DNA of 64,000 nt from Mycolicibacterium cosmeticum (GCA_016197365.1 JACPVS010000008.1:145237-209236); one strand, 5' to 3'. Shown: positions 18,663 through 28,506, counted from the stretch's first letter. Made by a program: numbers and translations. The notes: generated from the sequence alone by a model not told the origin.

Positions 18663-19745
18663 TCATCCTCTCCCTTCCCTGCGCTCGCCCGAGACGCCCT
18701 TCTCCAGTACGTCGAACAGGTCGTAGTGCAGGGGCGCATCGAGTTGGTCGAACGTGCAGCTGGCGGGGTCCCGGTCCGGCCGCCAGCGCAGGAACTTCAC
18801 CGCGTGCCGGAACCGCTGCCCGTGCGCGGTACTGCCCTCCATCTGGTCATACGCCACCTCACATACCCGTTCCGGACGCACGGGGATCCACCGCTTGTCG
18901 GCCGCCGAGTTCCACCGACTCGGATCGCCGTCGCGGGCCTCGCCCTCACGCAGCGGTTCCAGGTCGGCCAAGAGGCTCGCCCGGGCCTTGACGGTGAACG
19001 AGGCGGCACCGCCGACCATCTGCAGTTCGCCGTCCTCGCGGTAGAGGCCCAACAGGATCGAGCCGAGCCCCTCACCGCTCTTGTGGATGCGATAGCCGAT
19101 CGCCACGCAGTCGGCGTCGCGATGGTGTTTGACCTTCACCATCTCGCGCTTGCCCGGCAGATAGGGACCGTCGAGGCGTTTGGCGATCACGCCGTCCAGG
19201 CCTGCGCCTTCGAACGTGTCCAGCCACTGACCGCCGACGACGGGATCGGTGGTGGTGCGGGTGACGTGACACCACTTCTTCTCGGTGACAGCTCCGATGA
19301 GCGCAACGCGGCGGGTCCGGAACGGTTCGGCGAGCAGCGAACGGTCGCCGACGGCCAACGCATCGAAGCCGATAAAATGCGCGGGCGTCTGCTCGGCCAG
19401 CATCGCGATGCGGCTGGCGGCGGGATGGATCCGCTGACTCAGCGACTCCCAGTCCAGCCGAATCCTGCCGTCCACTTCCCGCGGCACCACCACTTCCCCG
19501 TCCAGCACGCAGCGGTCGGCGAGTTCGTCACGCAGCGCGTCGAGCAGTTCGGGAAAGTACCGGCCGAGCTCCTTGCCGTTGCGCGACTGCAGGACCACGT
19601 CGTCGCCGTCCCGGAAGGCCAGCGCCCGGAAGCCGTCCCATTTCGGTTCGTAGGACCACACCCCGGGGTCATCGGGCACCTTGACGGCAGCCTTGGCGAG
19701 CATCGGGTCGACCGGTGGTGACACGGGGAGATCCACGCAATCCAT
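18663..19745 (-). CDS. ligC: ATP-dependent DNA ligase, LigC family (first copy)
   Basis: A 360-residue ATP-dependent DNA ligase with the nucleotidyl lysine Lys35 in YEPKWDGFR. Motif III is HFIGFDALAV, motif IV GLDGVIAKR, and motif V MVKVKHHRDADCVAIGY, followed by an OB domain ending FLRWRPDRDPASC. LigC ligases seal nicks with a 3'-ribonucleotide in backup repair. The ATG at 19745 is preferred over in-frame codons just upstream. It is cotranscribed with Prim-PolC, as in M. smegmatis LigC1. Only about half of its sequence matches the second ligC at 23.9 kb by eye. Confidence 0.93.
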   Translation of the reverse strand: MDCVDLPVSPPVDPMLAKAAVKVPDDPGVWSYEPKWDGFRALAFRDGDDVVLQSRNGKELGRYFPELLDALRDELADRCVLDGEVVVPREVDGRIRLDWESLSQRIHPAASRIAMLAEQTPAHFIGFDALAVGDRSLLAEPFRTRRVALIGAVTEKKWCHVTRTTTDPVVGGQWLDTFEGAGLDGVIAKRLDGPYLPGKREMVKVKHHRDADCVAIGYRIHKSGEGLGSILLGLYREDGELQMVGGAASFTVKARASLLADLEPLREGEARDGDPSRWNSAADKRWIPVRPERVCEVAYDQMEGSTAHGQRFRHAVKFLRWRPDRDPASCTFDQLDAPLHYDLFDVLEKGVSGERREGRG

Positions 19746-19798
19746 ACTCACGTAGACCACCGACGCCGGGCAATGTCATCGCCGGCCCGACAGGCGAT

Positions 19799-22696
19799 TC
19801 ACCCTACGACCGGATCCTGTGCGGTCACCCGCGGTTGGGGCCAGGGTTGCGGAACCGGGCGCGGGCGCACCCGCAGCGGCCACCAGAACCACCGGCCGAG
19901 CAGCGTCGCGATCGACGGGGTCATCAGCGACCGGACCACCAGGGTGTCGAACAGCAGCCCCAGGCCGATCGTGGTGCCGACCTGACCGATGATGACCAGG
20001 TCGCTGACCGCCATCGAGATCATCGTGAAGGCGAACACCAGACCGGCCGCGGTGACCACCGATCCGGTACCGGCCATCGACCGGATGAGCCCGGTGTGCA
20101 GACCCGCGTGGATTTCCTCCTTCATCCGGGACACCAGCAGCAGGTTGTAGTCCGCCCCGACGGCGAGTAGCACGATCACCGTCATCGGCAGCACCATCCA
20201 GTGCAACGGGATGCCGACGAGGTGCTGCCAGATCAGAACCGAAAGCCCAAAGGAGGCACCGAGACTGAGCACCACGGTTCCGACGATGACCGCGGCGGCC
20301 GCCACCGCGCGGGTGAGCACCACCATGATCAGGAAGATCAGGATCAACGAGGCGACGGCCGCGATGAGCAGGTCGTAGTCCGCGCCCGTCTGCATATCCT
20401 TGTACATGGCAGCGGTGCCACCGACGTACACCGTGGAACCTTCCAGCGGGGTGCTCTTGATGGCATCGGCCGCCGCCACCTTCAACGGCTCGATGTGTGA
20501 GGTGCCCTCCTCGGTCAACGGGTCACCCTGATGAAAGACGGTGAACCGCACGGCATGTCCGTCCGGCGACATGAACAGCTTGATGCCCCGCTGGAAGTCG
20601 GCCGTCTGGAACGCCTCCGGCGGAAGATAGAAGTTGTCGTCGTTGCGTGACGCGTCGAAGGCCTGCCCCATCGCCGTCTGGTTGTTCTGGTTGGCGATGT
20701 TCTGGTCCTGCTGCGCCTTCTGCGCCTGGTACTGGTTGAGCAGGTACTGCTTCTGGTTCTTCATCGTCTGGATCATCGCCGGCATCACGGCCGCCATCTG
20801 CGGTGTCAGCTCCGCCATCCGGTGCAGGTCCGGCACGATGTCCTGGAAATCATCGGACATCTGGCTGATGCCGTCCAGACTGTCGAAGATCGACCGCACC
20901 GACCAGCACATCGGGATGTCGTAGCAGTGCGGTTCCCAGTACAGGTAGTTGCGGATGGGCCGGAAGAAATCGTCGAAGTCGGCCAGATGATCACGCACGT
21001 CGCTCAGCGTCGCCGAGGTCTTGTCCATCTTGTCGGCCATGCTGCGGGTGACATCGGCCAGTTGCAGGGTGATGCCGTAGAGCTTCTCCTGCGAATCGAT
21101 GCTGGTCTGCATCTCGTTGGCCTGCTTCAACGTGTTGTCCAGCACTGTCTGCTGGTAGTCGTTGTTCATGAGAGTGCCTGTGCCACTTTGGCTCATCGAG
21201 TACGCCAGGGACGCATGCTCGATCGGCTTGCCGTCCGGGCGGGTGATGGTCTGCACCTGGGCGATACCGTGCACGCGCACCATCGCCTTGGCGATCTTGT
21301 CGATGATCAAGAAGTCGGCCGGATTGCGCAGATCGTGATCGGCCTCCACCATCACCAGTTCCGGGTTCATCTTCGCCTCGGAGAAGTGCCGAGTGGCCGC
21401 GGCCATACCGACATTCGCCGGGATGTCGGCGGGCAGGAAAATCCGGTCGTTGTAGGTGGTGTGGTAGCCCGGCAGCGTCAGTAGCCCGACGAGAGCGAGC
21501 ACCACGGCCATCACCAGGACCGCGCCGGGCCAGCGGACGATGGTCGCGCCGATGCGGCGCCAGCCGCGGGCGCGGTCCATGCGCTTGGGGTCCAACACCT
21601 TTCCGAAGCGGGTGACGATCGAGATGAGTGCAGGTCCCATGGTGAGGGCGGCGGCGACCACGATCGCCATGCCGATCGACAGCGGGATGCCCATGGTCTG
21701 GAAGTAGGGCAGCCGGGTGAAGTGCAGGCACAAGGTGGCACCGGCGATGGTCAGGCCGGAGGCCAGCACCACGTGGGCCGTGCCATGGAACATGGTGTAG
21801 TAGGCCGATTCCTTGTCCTCGCCGGCGCGCCGCGCCTCTTGATATCGGCCTATCAAGAAGATGGCGTAGTCGGTGGCCGCAGCGATCGCCAATGTCACCA
21901 CCATGTTGGTGGCGAACGTGGTGAGCCCGAACACGTTGTGGTAGCCCAGGAATGCGATGATCCCGCGCGCCGAGGACAAACCGACGACCACCATGAACAA
22001 CGTGATGAGCACGGTGACGATGGAGCGGTAGACGATCAGCAGCATCACCGTGATCACGGCGAACGTCAGCATCTCGATGGTTTCCATGCTGGCGTCGCCC
22101 ACGGCGTTCTGGTCCGTGGTGGTGGCCGCCGGCCCGGTGACGTATGCCTTGACGCCGTCGGGCGCCTTGGTGTCGTTCACGACGTTGCGGACGGCCTCCA
22201 CCGACTCGTTGGCCAGCGCCTCGCCCTGGTCGCCCGCGATGTACACCTGCACGTAGGCGGCTTTGCCGTCGATGCTCTGCGCACCGGCCGCGGTCAGGGT
22301 GTCACCCCAGAAATCCTGCACGTGCTGAATGTGTTTGGTGTCCGCGCGGAGCTTGCGGACCATCTCGTCATAGAACGCGTGGGCGTCCGGGCCCAGTTTG
22401 TCCTGGCCTTCCAGCACGATCATCACCGAGCTGCTGGTGTCGTACTCCTCGAACACCTTGCCGACGTGCTTGGTCGCGATCAACGCGGGGGCGTCGTTGG
22501 GGCTCATCGATACCGCCCGCATCTTGCCGACGTCTTCCAGCTGCGGCACAACGGTATTGAGCAGCCCGACGATGACCAGCCAGCCCAGCACGATCGGGAT
22601 CGAGAAGGTCCGGAGCAAGCGTGGGAGCCAGGGACGGGCGGCGTGCCGCGCGGGCGGCAGTGCGTCGGTCGGGGTGTCGTCCGTGAGAATTGTCAT
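19799..22696 (-). CDS. MmpL-family RND transporter
   Basis: A 965-residue RND protein with the MmpL layout: one helix near residue 35, a periplasmic domain, helices 2-6, a second large periplasmic domain with a coiled-coil-like Gln-rich helical hairpin (about residues 640-690, [21 protein letters not shown]), then helices 7-12. Conserved motifs include [15 protein letters not shown] near helix 10 and [21 protein letters not shown]. MmpL proteins export lipids, siderophores or drugs. The ATG overlaps the mmpS gene, so it forms an MmpS-MmpL pair like MmpS4/L4 and MmpS5/L5. The cargo is unknown; a divergent TetR gene suggests inducible export. Confidence 0.95.
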   Translation of the reverse strand: MTILTDDTPTDALPPARHAARPWLPRLLRTFSIPIVLGWLVIVGLLNTVVPQLEDVGKMRAVSMSPNDAPALIATKHVGKVFEEYDTSSSVMIVLEGQDKLGPDAHAFYDEMVRKLRADTKHIQHVQDFWGDTLTAAGAQSIDGKAAYVQVYIAGDQGEALANESVEAVRNVVNDTKAPDGVKAYVTGPAATTTDQNAVGDASMETIEMLTFAVITVMLLIVYRSIVTVLITLFMVVVGLSSARGIIAFLGYHNVFGLTTFATNMVVTLAIAAATDYAIFLIGRYQEARRAGEDKESAYYTMFHGTAHVVLASGLTIAGATLCLHFTRLPYFQTMGIPLSIGMAIVVAAALTMGPALISIVTRFGKVLDPKRMDRARGWRRIGATIVRWPGAVLVMAVVLALVGLLTLPGYHTTYNDRIFLPADIPANVGMAAATRHFSEAKMNPELVMVEADHDLRNPADFLIIDKIAKAMVRVHGIAQVQTITRPDGKPIEHASLAYSMSQSGTGTLMNNDYQQTVLDNTLKQANEMQTSIDSQEKLYGITLQLADVTRSMADKMDKTSATLSDVRDHLADFDDFFRPIRNYLYWEPHCYDIPMCWSVRSIFDSLDGISQMSDDFQDIVPDLHRMAELTPQMAAVMPAMIQTMKNQKQYLLNQYQAQKAQQDQNIANQNNQTAMGQAFDASRNDDNFYLPPEAFQTADFQRGIKLFMSPDGHAVRFTVFHQGDPLTEEGTSHIEPLKVAAADAIKSTPLEGSTVYVGGTAAMYKDMQTGADYDLLIAAVASLILIFLIMVVLTRAVAAAAVIVGTVVLSLGASFGLSVLIWQHLVGIPLHWMVLPMTVIVLLAVGADYNLLLVSRMKEEIHAGLHTGLIRSMAGTGSVVTAAGLVFAFTMISMAVSDLVIIGQVGTTIGLGLLFDTLVVRSLMTPSIATLLGRWFWWPLRVRPRPVPQPWPQPRVTAQDPVVG

Positions 22697-23130
22697 GCTG
22701 CCTTCACCAGGCAGAATGTTGCAGCATTCACGCCGGTGGCCGTCCTTTCGTCTTTGACCTCGTCATCGACGGTGACGCGGCAGCCGATCGACTGGCCGTC
22801 ACCCTGGGCGAGGAGATTGGGCTGGACGGACGGGATGGTCGTCTCCAGCCGTAGGGTCCAGGGCAGTGGCGCTTCGGTGCGCTGCGGGAGCCCCTGCAGG
22901 TCCATGTAGTTGATGGTTGCGGTCGATCCGGTCCCGAAAACCTCGTAGACGACCACCTTCGGGTTGAATTTGTCGGCGGTGTCCGATCCCACCGGGGTCA
23001 CCACCGCGCCGTCGGAGCCGAAGACCGACCGCAGGTGGGACACGCTCACGACGCCGACCGCGAGAGCCACCACCATGAGGGCGGGCAGCCAGACGCGCTT
23101 GAGTACCGCAATCAAAAGAAGGCCTTTCAT
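22693..23130 (-). CDS. MmpS-family membrane-anchored accessory protein
   Basis: A 145-residue protein with an N-terminal transmembrane anchor ([19 protein letters not shown]) and the MmpS beta domain. Motifs are [34 protein letters not shown] and [31 protein letters not shown], with the conserved Cys pair. It partners MmpL in export across the envelope. The stop overlaps the mmpL ATG (ATGA). The ATG at 23130 gives [14 protein letters not shown]; a TTG at 23115 with AAAGG upstream gives MIAVLKRVW, closer to family N-termini, and is a real alternative. Confidence 0.9.
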   Translation of the reverse strand: MKGLLLIAVLKRVWLPALMVVALAVGVVSVSHLRSVFGSDGAVVTPVGSDTADKFNPKVVVYEVFGTGSTATINYMDLQGLPQRTEAPLPWTLRLETTIPSVQPNLLAQGDGQSIGCRVTVDDEVKDERTATGVNAATFCLVKAA

Positions 23131-23183
23131 GATGTGACAACCACACAAATCAGCAGGCGGTCCAGCTAGTGAATCTAAGGGTA

Positions 23184-23208
23184 TAAGTGGATAGGGTCAA
23201 TCCATTTA
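23184..23208. promoter_or_regulatory. Probable TetR operator between mmpS and the tetR gene
   Basis: Arms TAAGTGGAT (23184-23192) and ATCCATTTA (23200-23208) pair at 8 of 9 positions across a 7-base spacer. The site lies midway in the 114-bp gap between divergent mmpS and the TetR gene, the classical location for a regulator controlling both. Confidence 0.65.
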
Positions 23209-23244
23209 TTCCCGGGAGTAAGGCACGTCACTAAGGTGGTGCGA

Positions 23245-23904
23245 ATGACGGATCAGCCACGGCGAGCGCTGCGCAAGGATGCGGAGCGCAATCGGCAACG
23301 TGTGCTCGAGGCGGCCCGCGAACTGTTCGCGGTCAAAGGCATGGAAGCCACTCTCAACGACGTGGCCCACCATGCGAACGTCGGTGTGGGGACCGTCTAC
23401 CGCCGCTTCGCGACGAAGGAAGAGCTGGTCGACGCCATCTTCGAGGATGGTATCGACCAGGTGGTCGCGCTGGCCGAAGAGGCCCTGCAGCAGCAGGATT
23501 CATGGGACGGTTTCGTGTGGTTCGTCCAGCACATGTGCGAACTGACGGCCACCGACCGTGGTCTGCGCGAGATGGTCTACAGCACGGCCTACGGCGGCGA
23601 CGGCGTCGGGTGCGCACGCGACCGACTGACCCCGCACATGACCAAGCTCGTCGAACGCGCCCGCGGTGACGGGTACCTGCGCCCGGACATCGAGCACACG
23701 GACATGCCCATCGTCGGGCTGCTGGCGGGCACCGTCAGCGAATGGGCCGGCCACGTGGAACCCGAGTTGTGGCGCCGGTACGTGGCGGTGCTGCTGGAGG
23801 GGATGCGCAACCGGGCCGACCGCCATCATCTCGAGGTCGACGCACTCAACCCGGATCAGATGGACGCGGCCATGCAGGGCTGGGATCCGGCGGGCGGTTC
23901 CTAG
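23245..23904 (+). CDS. TetR-family transcriptional regulator of the MmpS-MmpL pair
   Basis: A 219-residue regulator. The N-terminal helix-turn-helix spans about residues 12-55 (RQRVLEAARELFAVKGMEATLNDVA, then VGVGTVYRRFATKEELVDAIF). The C-terminal part is an all-helical ligand and dimer domain. The ATG at 23245 has AAGG 9 bases upstream; a GTG at 23236 is also in frame. It is divergent from mmpS with an inverted repeat between them, so it probably represses the exporter and itself until a ligand binds. Its stop shares CTAG with the convergent ligC stop. Confidence 0.9.
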   Translation: MTDQPRRALRKDAERNRQRVLEAARELFAVKGMEATLNDVAHHANVGVGTVYRRFATKEELVDAIFEDGIDQVVALAEEALQQQDSWDGFVWFVQHMCELTATDRGLREMVYSTAYGGDGVGCARDRLTPHMTKLVERARGDGYLRPDIEHTDMPIVGLLAGTVSEWAGHVEPELWRRYVAVLLEGMRNRADRHHLEVDALNPDQMDAAMQGWDPAGGS

Positions 23905-24971
23905 GCCAGGCCGGGGATGATGCGGTCGAGGTCGATGCCCGCCGGCTGCTCCAACTGACCGAACGTGCACGTGCGCGGATCACGGTCCGGCCGCCAGCGA
24001 TTGAATTGCGCGGTGTGCCTGAATCTTTGGCCCTCCATGTAGTCATAGCGCACCTCCACCACCCGCTCGAGCCGCAGCGGGACGAACGACAGATCCTTAC
24101 CCGCGGCCCAGCGCGAACCGCCGCCGTAGCGGCGCGCCAGGTCCGGATCGGCCGCCGCCTGGGCCGCCCAGTTCCACGGATGCTCGTCGAATGTGGCGAC
24201 CAGAGATTGTAATTCGGCGATGAGCGCACGCCGCGTCGCCATCGGGAAGGCGCCGATCACGCCGACCGAGGCCAGCCCGCCGTCCTCCCGATAGAGGCCG
24301 AGCAGCAGGGACCCGACGGCGTCGGCGCCCGACTTGTGCAACCGGTAGCCGGCCACCACGCAGTCCGCGGTGCGCTGATGTTTGACCTTGAACATCACCC
24401 GCTTGTCCGGCAGATACGCCAGGGACGCCGGCTTGGCGATGATCCCGTCCAGACCCGCACCCTCGAATTCGGCGAACCATCGCTGCGCGGTGTCCGGGTC
24501 GGTGGTCGCCGGAGTCAGGTGGAATCGCGGGCCCGTCCCGGCCATCAGGTCCACCAGCCGCGCGCGGCGTTCCCCGAAGGGCCGGTCCATGAGGTTCTCC
24601 TGCCCCACGGCCAGCAGGTCGAACGCGATGAACGACGCCGTCGTCTTGACCGCCAGCATCTGGACCCGACTGTCCGCGGGATGGATACGCTGTTGCAGCG
24701 CTTCGAAATCGAGTCCGTCCTCGGTGGCGACGACGATCTCACCGTCGATCACGCAGCGCTCCGGAAGTTCGGCCTTCGCCGCCTCGACGAGCTCCGGGAA
24801 GTACCGGGTCAGCGGCTTCTCATTGCGGCTGCCGTATACGACGTCCGCCCCGTCCCGGAAGCAGATCGACCGGAAGCCGTCCCATTTCGGTTCGTAGATC
24901 GCGTCCGGTGGGATGGCCGTCACGGCCTTGGCCAGCATCGGCTTGATCGGCGGCAGCACCGGCAGCGACAT
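23901..24971 (-). CDS. ligC: ATP-dependent DNA ligase, LigC family (second copy)
   Basis: A 356-residue ligase with Lys29 in YEPKWDGFRS as the AMP-accepting residue, then SFIAFDLLAVG, GLDGIIAKPASLAYLPDKRVMFKVKH and an OB domain ending FNRWRPDRDPRTC. From memory it is closer to M. tuberculosis LigC (Rv3731) than the first copy is. The ATG at 24971 is preferred over the in-frame start at 25007, which lies inside the TAXI gene. It is 10 bp downstream of the TAXI gene on the same strand, so it may be read through from the two-component operon. Two LigC genes are known in M. smegmatis (LigC1, LigC2). Confidence 0.93.
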   Translation of the reverse strand: MSLPVLPPIKPMLAKAVTAIPPDAIYEPKWDGFRSICFRDGADVVYGSRNEKPLTRYFPELVEAAKAELPERCVIDGEIVVATEDGLDFEALQQRIHPADSRVQMLAVKTTASFIAFDLLAVGQENLMDRPFGERRARLVDLMAGTGPRFHLTPATTDPDTAQRWFAEFEGAGLDGIIAKPASLAYLPDKRVMFKVKHQRTADCVVAGYRLHKSGADAVGSLLLGLYREDGGLASVGVIGAFPMATRRALIAELQSLVATFDEHPWNWAAQAAADPDLARRYGGGSRWAAGKDLSFVPLRLERVVEVRYDYMEGQRFRHTAQFNRWRPDRDPRTCTFGQLEQPAGIDLDRIIPGLA

Positions 24972-24981
24972 CAGTCCATTC

Positions 24982-25920
24982 TCAGCCGTGCAGCTTCCGG
25001 TAGGCACCCACCGCGCCGGAATGCAAAGGAAGAAAACCGGTCTGGATCATCGACGGGGTGTCCAGGTACTGCAGCCCGCGCACGTAGGGCGGCACCAGTT
25101 TCATCCCATCGGTCGCCAGCACGTCGACGACGGCGCCGACCAGCCCGTCGGGCGTATCCGGGCGGCACAGCAGCAGGTCGGGCACCCCGATCGACAACAC
25201 CCCCGGCGACACGTACCCGCAGGTCGGGACCCGCCGCACGATGTACGGGTACCCGGCGATCCGGCTCATCGGCGCGGCCCGCGCGCCGATGTCGAGAATC
25301 CGTAGCGGCAGTTGACCGTCCAGGTCGCTGATCGCCGGTGTCGGCACGCCGCCCGACCACACAAGGGCCGCGATGTCACCGTCCGCCAGCCGGGACAGCG
25401 CCTCCTGCAGTCGGTAGTTCAGCATCTGCACGTGACCGCTGAGCCCGGCCGCCTCGAACAGCACCCGGCTACTCATCGCCCCGCCGGATCGGGCGGCCCC
25501 GATGGACACCCGCCGCCCTTGCAGATCGGCGAAGTCGCGGACGCCGTGGGCATCGCTGACGATCACCTGCAGATAGTTCTCGTACACCCGGGCGACGGCC
25601 AGCGGTGCGGCCGCGTCGGTCTCCGACGTCCGGTCCTGCTCGGCGACGTCGGCCAGCGCCAGGCCCATGTCGACCTCGCCCGCCCGCAGCCTGGCCAGGT
25701 TGTCGACGGTGCCCTCGGTGGGGATGACCTCGATGTCGATGTCCGGGTACCGGGCGCGCAGCTGGGTGGCGAATACCTCGGCGAAGGCCAGGTACATGCC
25801 GCCGGGATCGCCGGCGGCCAGGCGCAGGCGCCCGCTCGGTCCACCCGGGATGGCGCAGGAGGCCGTCAGCGCTGCGGCCGCGAGAAGGAAAGTGCGCCTG
25901 GTCGACTGGTTGCGGATCAC
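24982..25920 (-). CDS. TAXI-family (TRAP-associated) solute-binding lipoprotein
   Basis: A 312-residue protein with a twin-arginine-like/lipoprotein leader (RRTFLLAAAALTASC; lipid Cys22). The mature part has the TAXI signature LRLAAGDPGGMYLAFAEVFA and TVDNLARLRAGEVDMGLALADVA, YRLQEALSRLADGDIAALVWSGGVPTPAISDL. TAXI proteins bind carboxylates such as glutamate or 2-oxoglutarate for TRAP transporters. No TRAP membrane subunit is in the window; instead a histidine kinase and response regulator lie directly upstream (4-bp overlap with the kinase). It may therefore serve as an extracytoplasmic sensor partner. That role is inference. Confidence 0.85.
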   Translation of the reverse strand: MIRNQSTRRTFLLAAAALTASCAIPGGPSGRLRLAAGDPGGMYLAFAEVFATQLRARYPDIDIEVIPTEGTVDNLARLRAGEVDMGLALADVAEQDRTSETDAAAPLAVARVYENYLQVIVSDAHGVRDFADLQGRRVSIGAARSGGAMSSRVLFEAAGLSGHVQMLNYRLQEALSRLADGDIAALVWSGGVPTPAISDLDGQLPLRILDIGARAAPMSRIAGYPYIVRRVPTCGYVSPGVLSIGVPDLLLCRPDTPDGLVGAVVDVLATDGMKLVPPYVRGLQYLDTPSMIQTGFLPLHSGAVGAYRKLHG

Positions 25921-27293
25921 GGGTCGGCCTCACTCGCCGCGGGTAGGCGGTAGCGCACCAGTAGACCGCCCTCGAGCGCCGGCTCGACGGTGAGCAACCC
26001 GCCATGGCCCGCGACGATCTCGGCCGCGATGGCCAGCCCCAGGCCGGTCCCCGAGCCGTCGTCGGCGCCCCGCCAGAATCGTTGCGGGGCGCGGACCAGA
26101 TCCTCCTCCGGCAGCCCGCAGCCGTCGTCACTCACCACCAACTCGACACCGGCACCGGTCGCTGTGGCCGCGACGGTGACGGTGGCACCCGCTCCGGCAT
26201 AGCGTCGGGCGTTCTCCAGTGCGACGTCGAGCAACTGCTCGATGTCGTGACGCGGAACCTGAACCGCCGGAACGGAATCCGAACCGACGTGGAGCTTCTG
26301 CCCCTGGCCTTCCATCAGCGGCCGCCAGAATGCCTCGCGTTCGGTCATCACGTCGGCCAGGTCGGTGGCTTCGGCCGTACTGGCCAGGCCCACCTGGCGG
26401 CTGCCGCTGACCTCCTCGGCGCGGGCCAGCCGCAGCAGCTGCGCCAGCAGGTTCTCGAATCGGTCGAGTTCGGCGGTCATCGAGCTGTAGGTCGGCCAAC
26501 CGGCTTGCTGCACATAGTCTTCGAGGGTGTCGGCCCGCAACCGCACCGCGGCCAGCGGATTGCGCAACTGGTGCGAGGCGTCGGCGACGAGGCGGCGTTG
26601 CCGGTCCAGTGAGGCGCGCACCACGTGGGCCATGGTGTTGAACGCGGCGGTGAAGTGGCGCAACTCCGGCGGGCCCGCGACATGGGCGGGTGGACCCGAC
26701 ACCCCCTCGGTCATCTCCGCGACGGCGCGTTCCAGCCCGTCCAGCGGGCGCAGCACCCATCGGGTGAGCGCCCGGGCCACCACGGCCGCGACGACGAGCA
26801 CGAACAGGCACCCCACCGCGACCCACAACCAGTCCCGGCCGACATCACGCGCGGCCGTGGCGGGATCGGCGGCCACGACGACGGCGCCGACCACTTCACC
26901 GTCGCGCCGGACACTGCTGGAGATCAGGACCGGGTCGGTACGCCAGGGCAGCACCCGCGGCCACTGCGGCGCGGGCGCATCGATCAACCCGCGGCCTGCT
27001 GCCGCCGCCACCGCCGGGTCGGCGGTGGCGAGCCCGCGGGCGGCCAGCACCTGCCCGTCGATGTCGACGATCAGCACGCCTTCGGAGTACACATCCTGGT
27101 AGCGATCGACCAAGGGCTGCAAAGGAATGCCCGGCACGGCGGCCGAGTCGGCGAGTTCGGTCATCTGGCGCCCCCGTTCGTCGGCCAGCACCGCGGTGCG
27201 CCGTGCCGCCGAACTCGACGCCAGCGGGATGGCCAGCGCCGCGGTTGCCAGCAGAGCGAGCACCACCAACACCACCCGGACGCGTAATCCCAT
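25917..27293 (-). CDS. Sensor histidine kinase (TctE-like)
   Basis: A 458-residue kinase. Helix 1 covers residues 3-28, followed by an extracytoplasmic domain (about 30-155), helix 2 (156-174), HAMP (about 175-230) and a HisKA domain with phospho-acceptor His241 in DASHQLRNPLAAV. The HATPase domain has DVALENARRYA (N box), DDGCGLP (G1) and GTGLGLAIA (G2). It is 15 bp downstream of the response-regulator gene and overlaps the TAXI gene by 4 bp, so all three form one operon. The sensed signal may be the TAXI ligand. Confidence 0.92.
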   Translation of the reverse strand: MGLRVRVVLVVLALLATAALAIPLASSSAARRTAVLADERGRQMTELADSAAVPGIPLQPLVDRYQDVYSEGVLIVDIDGQVLAARGLATADPAVAAAAGRGLIDAPAPQWPRVLPWRTDPVLISSSVRRDGEVVGAVVVAADPATAARDVGRDWLWVAVGCLFVLVVAAVVARALTRWVLRPLDGLERAVAEMTEGVSGPPAHVAGPPELRHFTAAFNTMAHVVRASLDRQRRLVADASHQLRNPLAAVRLRADTLEDYVQQAGWPTYSSMTAELDRFENLLAQLLRLARAEEVSGSRQVGLASTAEATDLADVMTEREAFWRPLMEGQGQKLHVGSDSVPAVQVPRHDIEQLLDVALENARRYAGAGATVTVAATATGAGVELVVSDDGCGLPEEDLVRAPQRFWRGADDGSGTGLGLAIAAEIVAGHGGLLTVEPALEGGLLVRYRLPAASEADP

Positions 27294-27308
27294 CTCGGCC
27301 GCCCGACC

Positions 27309-27974
27309 TCAGCCGTCCAGCCGGAAACCGAAGCCGCGCACCGTCTGCAGCGGCACCCCGGTGAGTTTGGTGCGCAACTGCCCGATGAAGAAGTCCAGCG
27401 ATCGCGACCGGCCGACCACCGCGGTCCCCCACACCTCCAGCATCAGCTCCTCCCGGCTGACCGCCTCGCCCTGCCGAGCCGCGAGCGTCGCCAGGATCTG
27501 GAACTCGGTTCTGGTGAGCGGACGAGCCTCGCCCGCCACAACGACCTCGCGGCGCTCCCGATCGATGGTGACGGGCCCCGCGATCACCGGGCCGGCCGTA
27601 GCGGTGAGCTCACCGGCGCCGCGCCGGAACCGGCGCATGACGGCGTCGATGCGGGCCAGCAGCACCGCCTTGCGGACCGGTTTCACCAGATAGTCGTCGG
27701 CTCCGGCCCGCAGTCCGAGTACCACGGCGCCGTCACTGTCCCGGGCGGTCATGATGATCACCGGCACCGTGCTCGCCCGGCGCAGAGTGCGCAGCACCTC
27801 CAGACCGTCCATATCGGGCAGCCCCAGGTCGAGCAGGACCAGATCGCATCCCTTGACGCGGTGCAGGGCGTCGGACCCCCGGGCGACATGCACGACGGCC
27901 GCGCCCGCGCGCTCGAGGAGTTCGACCAGGGCGGAGGCGACCCCCTCGTCATCCTCGACAAGCAGCACGCGCAT
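27309..27974 (-). CDS. OmpR/PhoB-family response regulator
   Basis: A 221-residue two-domain regulator. The receiver has acidic pocket EDD (7-9), phospho-Asp49 in LVLLDLGLPDMDG, Thr in IIMTARD and Lys in YLVKPV. A C-terminal winged-helix domain ends VRGFGFRLDG. Starts at 27986, 27983 and 27974 are all ATG; 27974 gives the family N-terminus MRVLLVEDDE, with GGAG 12 bases upstream. It is the first gene of the kinase-TAXI operon. Targets are unknown. Confidence 0.92.
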   Translation of the reverse strand: MRVLLVEDDEGVASALVELLERAGAAVVHVARGSDALHRVKGCDLVLLDLGLPDMDGLEVLRTLRRASTVPVIIMTARDSDGAVVLGLRAGADDYLVKPVRKAVLLARIDAVMRRFRRGAGELTATAGPVIAGPVTIDRERREVVVAGEARPLTRTEFQILATLAARQGEAVSREELMLEVWGTAVVGRSRSLDFFIGQLRTKLTGVPLQTVRGFGFRLDG

Positions 27975-27996
27975 GTCCGACATCATCTCCAGAAAG

Positions 27997-28506
27997 TCAC
28001 GGCGCGGCGAGGAGTTCGCCGACCGCGGCCCGGATCTTCGCCACGTAGCCGGACTCCAGCCCCCACGGCCGTTCGACGCCGACCCGCTCGTCCAGATCCC
28101 ACAGCACGCACCGCTCCCCGGGCATCGCCACGAGTTCCCACGCGATCACCGTCCTGCGCAGCTGCTCGGCCATGGGTTCGTCCGCGGCGGGGCTGCGGTC
28201 CGGCGCACCGCCGACCGGAGTGTGGTGCATGAAGCGCCCGTAGGCGGCCTGACAGAACGCTTGATACCGCATGCTGCACAGGATCAGGCCGTGCCAGGCC
28301 TCGTCGACGGCGTGTGACGGCATCCCGATCACCTGGTCGTCACGCAGGGCGACCGCACAACACCGCAGCCATTGCCGCAACCCGATCTCGACGAGGTCGC
28401 GCGGCTGCCAAGGGCAGGTGGTGAAAACCACTGGGGGAAGCCCGAGTTCGCTGACCGCTACCAGCGAGCGCCCCAGACTGCCGCTGCGCAGCACCGGGTC
28501 ACCCAC
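27997..28506 (-). CDS. Glycine-rich-domain (GRDP/DUF1399-like) family protein
   Basis: About 169 residues with the stretch MPSHAVDEAWHGLILCSMRY and AFCQAAYGRFMHHTPVGG, which is the H-x-x-D-x-x-W-H signature of the GRDP-like family; its biochemical function is unknown. The start is uncertain: GTG codons at 28533, 28509 and 28506 are all in frame, and the first lies in the 3' end of the upstream small membrane gene. The open frame overlaps or abuts that gene, so the two are probably translated from one mRNA. It ends 22 bp upstream of the response-regulator start, on the same strand. Confidence 0.7.
   Translation of the reverse strand: MGDPVLRSGSLGRSLVAVSELGLPPVVFTTCPWQPRDLVEIGLRQWLRCCAVALRDDQVIGMPSHAVDEAWHGLILCSMRYQAFCQAAYGRFMHHTPVGGAPDRSPAADEPMAEQLRRTVIAWELVAMPGERCVLWDLDERVGVERPWGLESGYVAKIRAAVGELLAAP

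Noticed and set aside
17784..19721. A 645-codon plus-strand frame opposite Prim-PolC and LigC
   Set aside because: Antisense shadow of two enzymes with intact catalytic motifs on the minus strand.
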